Source: Ophiobolus disseminans (Eukaryota > Ascomycota > Dothideomycetes > Pleosporales > Phaeosphaeriaceae). Taken from it: a DNA stretch of 64,000 nt. Made by a program: the position numbers and the translations under genes. The notes beneath the pieces are model-generated. The model saw nothing but the letters and a program-made list of their open reading frames with translations, was not told the origin of the DNA and ran no database searches. Positions 57,816 to 64,000 of this stretch are shown here, in pieces (within the stretch, counting starts at the first letter, position 1; every line of letters starts with the position of its first letter). The stretch covers positions 921,668 through 985,667 of the forward strand of contig MU006234.1 in the NCBI GenBank assembly GCA_010093685.1, written 5' to 3'.

Positions 57816-59246
57816 TTGGAACTCCTCACGCGCATCGAAGAGCGCATTAAGGCGTTTAGCTTACAGCCATTCTTCCATACATTCGACGCAACACCTGGGA
57901 CAAATCCATTGATATACACCTGCGGCATCGACGCCGAGCCTTTACATCGCTATCGGATTGGCGGATATCATCCGATTACTCTCGGAGACTTCTTCAATGA
58001 CGCGAGGTCCAAAGTTCTGCATAAGCTGGGCTGGGGAGGTTATTCAACAGTGTGGGCCGCGAAAGATATGAGTTAGCATCGCAAACACCCGATGAATACG
58101 ATGCTTACCACGAAATACAAATCAGGAATACGTTGCGCTGAAAGTCTCAGTCGCAAATCATCATATGAAAAGCCATGAGCTTAAGGTTCTGCGCACTCTG
58201 TTGGAGCTCGATTCTGAAGAAATCGGCTCACGGCATGTGATGCAACTGCTGGACCAATTTTACATTGAAGGTCCAAACGGAAAGCACGAATGTTTGGTGC
58301 TCGAGTTCCTCGGGCCAAGTGTCACTGATGTTCTTGAAATGCGCTTTAATGATGAACGGCCTCCGGGAACACCTACGAAAACCAGTGTGCAACAAGCACT
58401 TAGTGGCCTCGCACATTTACACAAATACAATATTGGACACGGAGGTACAGCCATTGATGAAATCATCTTGGCGATATCCTGCTAACATATCACAGATCTA
58501 CACACGCGGAACTCGGCTTTTGTCATCCCTTCCTTACATACTCTGACGGAGGCAGAACTCCTCCAATAGCTGCGAACCCCAGAAATTGGGGTCGTTGCAA
58601 GAAAAGATGGAAAACCTTTGGAACCCGGTTTGCCCGCATATCTGGTCCGGCCAACGTCCTATCCTGCAGACGTGTGTTTGCGACAGCAGCAGATCAAGAT
58701 CATCGACTTTGGCGAATCTTTCTCTACCAACGATGTTCCTGAAACGCTACACACACCTCTCTGTATTCGAGCATCCGAGGTCATTTTTGGAGAGAAGTTG
58801 GACTATCGTGTCGATTTGTGGAGTGCGGGATGCATGGTAAGTGTAGCTCCGGACCGTAAAGGCGTAAGCTCAGTCGCGAAGGGAGACGAAGCTCACCCAT
58901 TCAACAGATCTTCGAGCTCATAGTTAGTCAACCACCTTTTGATAGCATCATGGCAACACCTGTGAACGTCGTTCAGCAGATGTTAGAGACTGCGAGTGAT
59001 GAATTGTCTGTGCGCTGGCAGCAGAAGTGGCGGACCATGGATAGTACGTGGACTGGGAGCAAGACAGAAAACAGTCTTCAGGAGTGGTTAGAGGAAACAT
59101 ATTTCGACGGCGTGAGGAAAGAGGACTTTGCGCGAGAGGAAATCGTTCAAGTGGGCGCACTTGTTCGTAGGCTGTTGCGATTTGAGCCTTCATCGAGGGC
59201 GTCAGCGCAAGAAACCCTCGAAGATCCTTGGTTAGGGGACAATTAA
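57810..59246 (+). pseudogene. SRPK-type protein kinase pseudogene
   Basis: A stop at 57807-57809 directly upstream reads as an intron acceptor (TTAG). The exon contains the glycine loop HKLGWGGYSTVWAAKD. The next exon (from 58126) starts EYVALKVSVAN with the catalytic Lys, but the expected donor after AAKD reads ATGAGT instead of GTGAGT. Next come LVLEFLGPSVTDVLEMR, the catalytic loop IGHGDLHTRN (across an intron at 58449-58497), DFG in IKIIDFGESF, HTPLCIRASEVIFGEKLDYRVDLWSAGCM, an intron 58837-58907, and IFELIVSQPPFDS to the stop at 59246. An in-frame TAG at 58567-58569 lies after TEAELLQ. The family phosphorylates SR-type proteins; this copy is split by at least two lesions. Confidence 0.85.
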
Positions 59247-60701
59247 CCTGGCAACATGCGGCGTACAATATCGATCTCCCTCCTCGAAACCCCACTGCGC
59301 AACGTAATAGTGACTTCGTGGCGAGGTTAAACGCCACTGCGCGTGGTTCGTTCAAACCCCGGTGGACTGATGGTAGTCCTACGCTCTCTGAGGAGCCATC
59401 GCCCATTTGCTGCCGCAGTTGCTAAGTGGCTTCGTGTTCGAGGTACCTCGCCTTGCGCATACATGATAGCACGGAGCACGGACGTTTCGTTAATGATACC
59501 TAGGTAGCGCTGAATCCCATACAACCTGCATGTACCTACTAATTTGGTTATGATTTTGCTCCGCTCGGAGTCTACAAGCCCTCCAGCAACCCATCATGAT
59601 TTTCCGTGGTTTAGGTGGATGTGATCAGGACGAACCGAAGCCTGAAGGTCTGCCTCGCGCGCTACCTACCGTAAGCGCCTGAGCCACATTTTGGACGACC
59701 CTCCGTCACCATTTCTCTCACAAACCAGACGTTGTGCTGAGCGACCATTGTATACATGATCCTGGAGCTGCAGCGTACAACGAGTTGACCAAGCTGGCCG
59801 AGGGATGTCCTGGTACATCGTCACAACTGTACCTACCTAGGTACACTTGTGACGGGATAGACAAGAGGCAGCACACGCGGATGTCCAGGCATCTTTGGCG
59901 GAAGTTCTGCCACGGTGGCAGCCTATTACCGTGGGAGCTGGTCGATTCCGCTTGAACACCACGACGCGTTTTACCGCCTAAAAAGTTAGACGGACCTGTG
60001 GGCGCATATTTTCGACTCGATTACAAGTTAGCTGATTAGGTGTATGTCGATTGTGCCCACGGACTTCGAGCATATCATGTACACAGTCGACCTGGACTAT
60101 GCGTCTGTCCAATCTCTGAATGCGGGCTACGATTTGACGTACCAAGGCAATGAACCCTCCACGTGATCAACGCTAATTGCGAGCGCGATTTTCAAGGTTG
60201 CCTCCTCATCCATGCAAGAGATACCGCGCCTTATTTGACCGCAACTCTGCTTCGCAAAGGTTTATGAAGCAGCATATCGCATATCAACGGAAAACTGTTT
60301 GAGTAGCGCGGGGCGAAAAAAGGTAGCTGTTATTGCGCCGCGACACATGCAGTCGCGCCATGAGGGGTTAGGTGTTCGCTACCAATAACTACCTAAACTT
60401 GCCGCTAGCGACTCCCTCACCTAGATTTGCGAAACAACAATTGACTCAACCATCAAAACCTCAGACCAGCCGCTTTGGCCCGTCGAACGGCAGCTTCGTG
60501 CCTGCGTCATCACGAGCCGCCTGGACACCTGAACTCCTAACGAGCTCGACTATCGAGGCAGCCATTGCATCAATGTGGCAAAATCTTTCCAGATGCTCAC
60601 CGGGCCATGCGCGAGGCGCAAGATTGCTCGGGGTTCTGTTATTGAAATCTCTAACACTCTTTTATCGCATGTCGACTGCGAGTATGAGGGCTCCTCCTAT
60701 T
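59247..60701. other. Intergenic between pseudogenes
   Basis: About 1.45 kb without supported genes. The right end may include a first exon of the phosphotransferase remnant. Confidence 0.4.
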
Positions 60702-62430
60702 GGTAAGCTAACGATGATGATCACACGGTAATCAGAAAGTCCATAACTCGCCAGCTACAGATTGGAACTCTCACGATGATCTCTTCCGGTTCACCCGCGG
60801 TCGATTTGTTGTGGATGAATAGGACAACCTCCGAAACAGAGAAGCCAAATTCGTCCTCAATGAGCTTGCCAGTGTCGCAGCCAACTCGGTGGGTGCTACC
60901 CGATGTATCGACATTGTTAAGTTCTCGGATGGCTTGTTCAACAAGGCTTTCCTCATGTCTATGGACAACGGCCAAGAGATCGTGGCCAAGGTCCTTAATC
61001 CGAATGCCGGCATGGCGCATTTCACTACAGCTAGCGAAGTGGGCACAATGGATTTTGTAAGTCCTTGTTGAACATTACTTGCATCAACCTTGACTAATTG
61101 AAGAACTTTGGCGGGCTCGGAGAGTGCTTGATACACCCGTGCCACGTGTACACACCTGGAACTCACACGCACAATCTCACCCGGTCGGAGCTGAGTTCAT
61201 CATCATGGAAAAGACTGAGGGTGTTCCGCTCTCTCTAGTTTGGGACAAGATCGAACTTGATCAAAGGCTCAATGTGCTTCTTGATCTGGTGAGTATTCAG
61301 AAACGATGGCTGAGCGTATCGTTCTCGCACTACGGTGGCTTGTACTATGCAAAAGACGTACAGCCTTCACCCGGGTTCCACTACGTCAAAGATCGCAAGG
61401 TCATCAATGATCCGGTGTTTGCTTCAATCCCAGCTCCAGGCCGAGGTTGGTTGATGCAGGCCGAGCGGGTTTAGATATTGGAAGAGGTCCATGTAAGTTG
61501 TCGCATGCAACGAGTCCGTGCAGTGATTGACGTGATTGTTGGGCTTTCATGGAGTGAGTATCTCAAGTCGATTGGCACGCGAGAAACCAAAGCGACCCGT
61601 GAGCTGAGTCTACCGAAACAAATGACTATGTTTTATGGCCCCAAACTATATCGGCCAGATGCGCAAGCCAAGCTCACAGCCCTCGGCCAGTATCAGAATA
61701 TCGTTGATGCCCTTATTCCCCACAACACTCCTATCAACGATCCATATCTTTGGCACAACGATTTACACCGCAACAATATCTTCGTAGATCCTAAAACCCC
61801 GGGAATATCACGGCTATCATCGATTGGCAGTCATGCGACGTCATGCCCCTCTTCAGTCACGACCCTGACCCAGGGCTTCTGCACTGGAGTTCTGGTCCTG
61901 AGCCCATGAACCTTGATCTGCCGCCAAAGCCAAAACTTTCTGGGCTTTCTGCAGAAGAACAGGATGCGGCCATGCGCGAATATTCCCATGTGTTCATGTT
62001 CATTGCATGGCGTAAACTCGTGCAAGTCAAAAATCCAAAGCTGTACTAGGTTGTCGAGTTCTGGAACACACTACCCGCCGGCCTCATAAATCTTGCTAGT
62101 CGCATGTTCGAATATGGTGAGGCACACTTTCAATCTGGTCTCGTCGATTTGAAGCACACATGGAAAGGTCTGCCAGCTGGCGCAGGTAACACTCCGTTCC
62201 CGTTTGAATTCTCTGATAGAGAAGTCGACGTGATTAAAGCAAACGGTGAATACGCGGTGAATGGAGTACGCCTTAAGGATAAGGTGAAGGAAAACATGGG
62301 CCATCTATGGCCGAGCAGTGGCTCCATCCCGCATGAGCTCTACGATGAGTGTAGAGCCACTCTTCAGGAAGTCAAGGAGTTTTTGATCAAGGGACTAGCG
62401 GATAATGAAGAGGAGCGGGCGGAGATTTAG
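60702..62430 (+). pseudogene. Aminoglycoside-phosphotransferase (APH)-fold kinase pseudogene (AIM9-like)
   Basis: After an intron (about 60703-60760) the sequence reads DWNSHDDLFRFTRGRFVVDE, then TAG (60820-60822), then AKFVLNELASVAANSVGATRCIDIVKFSDGLFNKAFLM and GQEIVAKVLNPNAG with the ATP-site Lys. RTPV-like DTPVPRVHTWNS and EFIIMEKTEGVPLSLVWD follow another intron. A TAG at 61472-61474 and one at 62047-62049 interrupt. A base is lost near 61800: after WHNDLHRNNIFVDPKTPG the reading must shift to give ITAIIDWQSCDVMPLFSHDPD. The catalytic loop HNDLHRNN and the metal-binding IIDWQ are present in sequence. With three stops and one shift no full protein is possible. Such proteins resemble the mitochondrial AIM9 group. 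Confidence 0.85.
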
Positions 62431-63508
62431 CGTTATTGGCCGTTCGATTGAGTGCTGAAAGCGTGACAAAACAAGAGATAATGCGGCACGGCAGACCGGC
62501 ACCGAAGGATCCACCAGTCCACGCGGGGGCGGAATTCGCTTGCGGTTGCGCAGTGAGTGGTGAACCTGAAACGGTACGCAAAATGTGAATTGCCTCAGCT
62601 TACTCTCAACTGACAGTTCTGTAGTGTAGGCTGATACTAGAGGGAATCGAGTCTAGACACGTCTTAGCATCGGGCAAGTAGGATATCTTGAGAAGAGCCC
62701 AATCACAACTGCATCTGTCCGGCAACCTTCTACAAGCCAAACAACCTTGGGCAATGGTACTGACTCAGAATCCACCCATCGGACTTCGTGAAGTTGGAGA
62801 GCCGAAGTTCACAGTATTAGCCTATACGCTCCCTCCACTAACAATACAGCCCACGGCAGCGACATCAAGGTGGTTTCCAAACCTCGAATGCAGTATACAT
62901 CCACACCGAGACACATCTCTAAAAACAGCAAAATTCGTCATCTCTAATAGGTCAGACTTACTCCGCATGAACTACGGCTAGGCAAACGTGCTGAGACGAG
63001 CCGTTCCATCGCGGACCTAGCCCTTTCGAGGCGTGCTAGACATGTCGTGATTGGTTATAAGCCGCATATTAGCCACGCGACAGGCACCCTACCTTAGGAG
63101 CATGTCAGCAATCGCGCTGACGAGGGTTCGAGTCTTCTCACGCATGTTTCTCGCCTTTCTGCATTTGTGGTCCGCTCCCATTGGGGTTTGCTGGGTACAC
63201 GAACGCCTGTGGGGCCGAAGCTGACCATGGTCTTTTTGGGGATTGCGGGCGAGACAGCATGGGGTTGGGAGGACTCCTGCTGTTGTCAGCGTTCGTACGG
63301 TCGAGCATGATTGAAGGCGTACTCCACTGGAATATAGTGGTGCGCCTAAGGAAGGCTATGTCGCGCTGACCACCCATCGCTTGCGGCACGAGTTCGTATA
63401 TTCATGTTTGGTGAGGTGGTGTGAGGTGTATTTAGGTGCGAACATATCCTGGTTGCCGGGTCTTTCAACTAGGCATCTAGTCCCTGACATATCAGCCGTG
63501 CCACTGTC
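62431..63508. other. Intergenic, upstream of P450
   Basis: About 1.1 kb with no supported gene. Confidence 0.45.
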
Positions 63509-64000
63509 ATGGAAGGCTTAGTATCTGACCTGCAGATAGCGGACGTACCCGCGATCCTGCGAACCATCAACTCCACTGTCAATGCGACGTTCGATGCATC
63601 CTCCGAGCCGATGGGAGAGGTGCATCAGTCTTTGCTTCGAACACTTTTTTACACTGCCATAATTGGACTCCTCTTCTATCGATCCGTCCAATACTTCACC
63701 TCTGAACTACCACCGATCGGATCCGGCTTGAAGCGACTTCCCGGACCAATCTCGACCCTGCCATACATCGGCCGCGTACATGATGTTGATCGCATGCAAG
63801 CCTGGCACGCGTTGCAAAAGTTCAGCAACCAATACGACGGACTCTTTTCATGCACGCTCGGCGGCGAGACGCACATCTGGGTTGCACGAGAGGATGTCGC
63901 GCAAGACCTGCTGTGCAAGCATGCGGCGATATCATCTGCGAGGGCGGATCTAGGCGCATACCCGGACGTTACGAAGGGGAATAAGTATCTGCCTTTACTT
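63509..64000 (+). CDS. Cytochrome P450, 5' part (runs off the window)
   Basis: From the ATG at 63509 the frame stays open to the last base, giving 164 codons. An N-terminal lumenal segment with N-glycosylation sites (NSTVNATF) precedes the membrane anchor LLRTLFYTAIIGLLFYRSV, a Pro-rich hinge (LKRLPGPISTLPYIGRVHD) and the first P450 helices: WHALQKFSNQYDGLFSCTLGG, HIWVAREDVAQDLLCKHAAI and SSARADLGAYPDV. The layout matches microsomal P450s. Heme and I-helix motifs lie beyond the edge. Unlike the P450 remnant at 20-22 kb, no lesion is seen in this part. No partner gene in this window indicates the substrate. Confidence 0.85.
   Translation, partial: MEGLVSDLQIADVPAILRTINSTVNATFDASSEPMGEVHQSLLRTLFYTAIIGLLFYRSVQYFTSELPPIGSGLKRLPGPISTLPYIGRVHDVDRMQAWHALQKFSNQYDGLFSCTLGGETHIWVAREDVAQDLLCKHAAISSARADLGAYPDVTKGNKYLPLL

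Noticed and set aside
63040..63140. tRNA-like stretch with GGTTCGAGTC (B-box-like) near 63127
   Set aside because: The T-arm stem does not pair and no acceptor stem or anticodon arm can be drawn around it.
1..64000. CRISPR array, bacterial operon signals, ribosomal RNA genes
   Set aside because: The sequence is fungal nuclear DNA. No regularly spaced repeats and no rRNA-like sequence were seen.

Overview
This window reads as genomic DNA of a filamentous ascomycete (Pezizomycotina, plausibly Dothideomycetes; class not proven). The evidence is genes split by many short introns of about 43-60 nt with GT..AG ends, both strands used with no operons, several HET (heterokaryon-incompatibility) genes, and families typical of moulds: DUF726, DUF4360, MARVEL, GFA, P450, kinesin-8, a C2H2 exon-mosaic protein. 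Most gene models below were built by joining exons whose phases agree arithmetically across each intron.

Layout. 0-5.2 kb: edge-truncated DUF726 hydrolase (-), HET gene (+), monoacylglycerol-lipase-like hydrolase (-). 5.6-9.4 kb: a nested transposon. A Tc1-type element with 51-bp terminal inverted repeats (TIRs) was hit inside its right TIR by a Fot1/pogo-type element; both transposases are dead, mostly through stop codons explainable by C-to-T (RIP-like) changes. 9.5-16.3 kb: ubiquitin-like-domain protein, DUF7580-type protein with an apparent frameshift, and a four-exon C2H2 protein. 16.6-18.6 kb: MFS transporter of FMP42/SLC43 type. 20.1-23.8 kb: P450 pseudogene and a HET remnant lacking its HET domain. 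25.0-36.7 kb: MARVEL membrane protein, amidase, GFA-family protein, MsrA (with decayed copies of its 3' end downstream), an eight-helix membrane protein and a second complete HET gene. 36.7-39.4 kb: a gene-poor stretch. 39.4-49.5 kb: the conserved, intact part, with secreted DUF4360 protein, kinesin-8, MDR oxidoreductase, secreted EEP-family phosphodiesterase and O-methyltransferase. 50.6-54.0 kb: third HET gene and a secreted NTF2-like protein. 55.3-62.4 kb: three consecutive wrecked genes (HET, SRPK-type kinase, APH-type phosphotransferase). 63.5 kb to the edge: 5' part of an intact-looking P450.

How it fits together. There is no single pathway. Housekeeping and enzyme genes are interleaved with a fast-evolving set that includes five HET loci (three complete, two broken), the ubiquitin-like and DUF7580-type proteins, an SRPK-like kinase and an APH-like kinase. 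Such families belong to fungal allorecognition or cell-death repertoires or are lineage-expanded. Two diverged copies of a 130-bp inverted-repeat element with splice-donor-like ends, one in each of two gene-poor stretches, are the least explained structures here.
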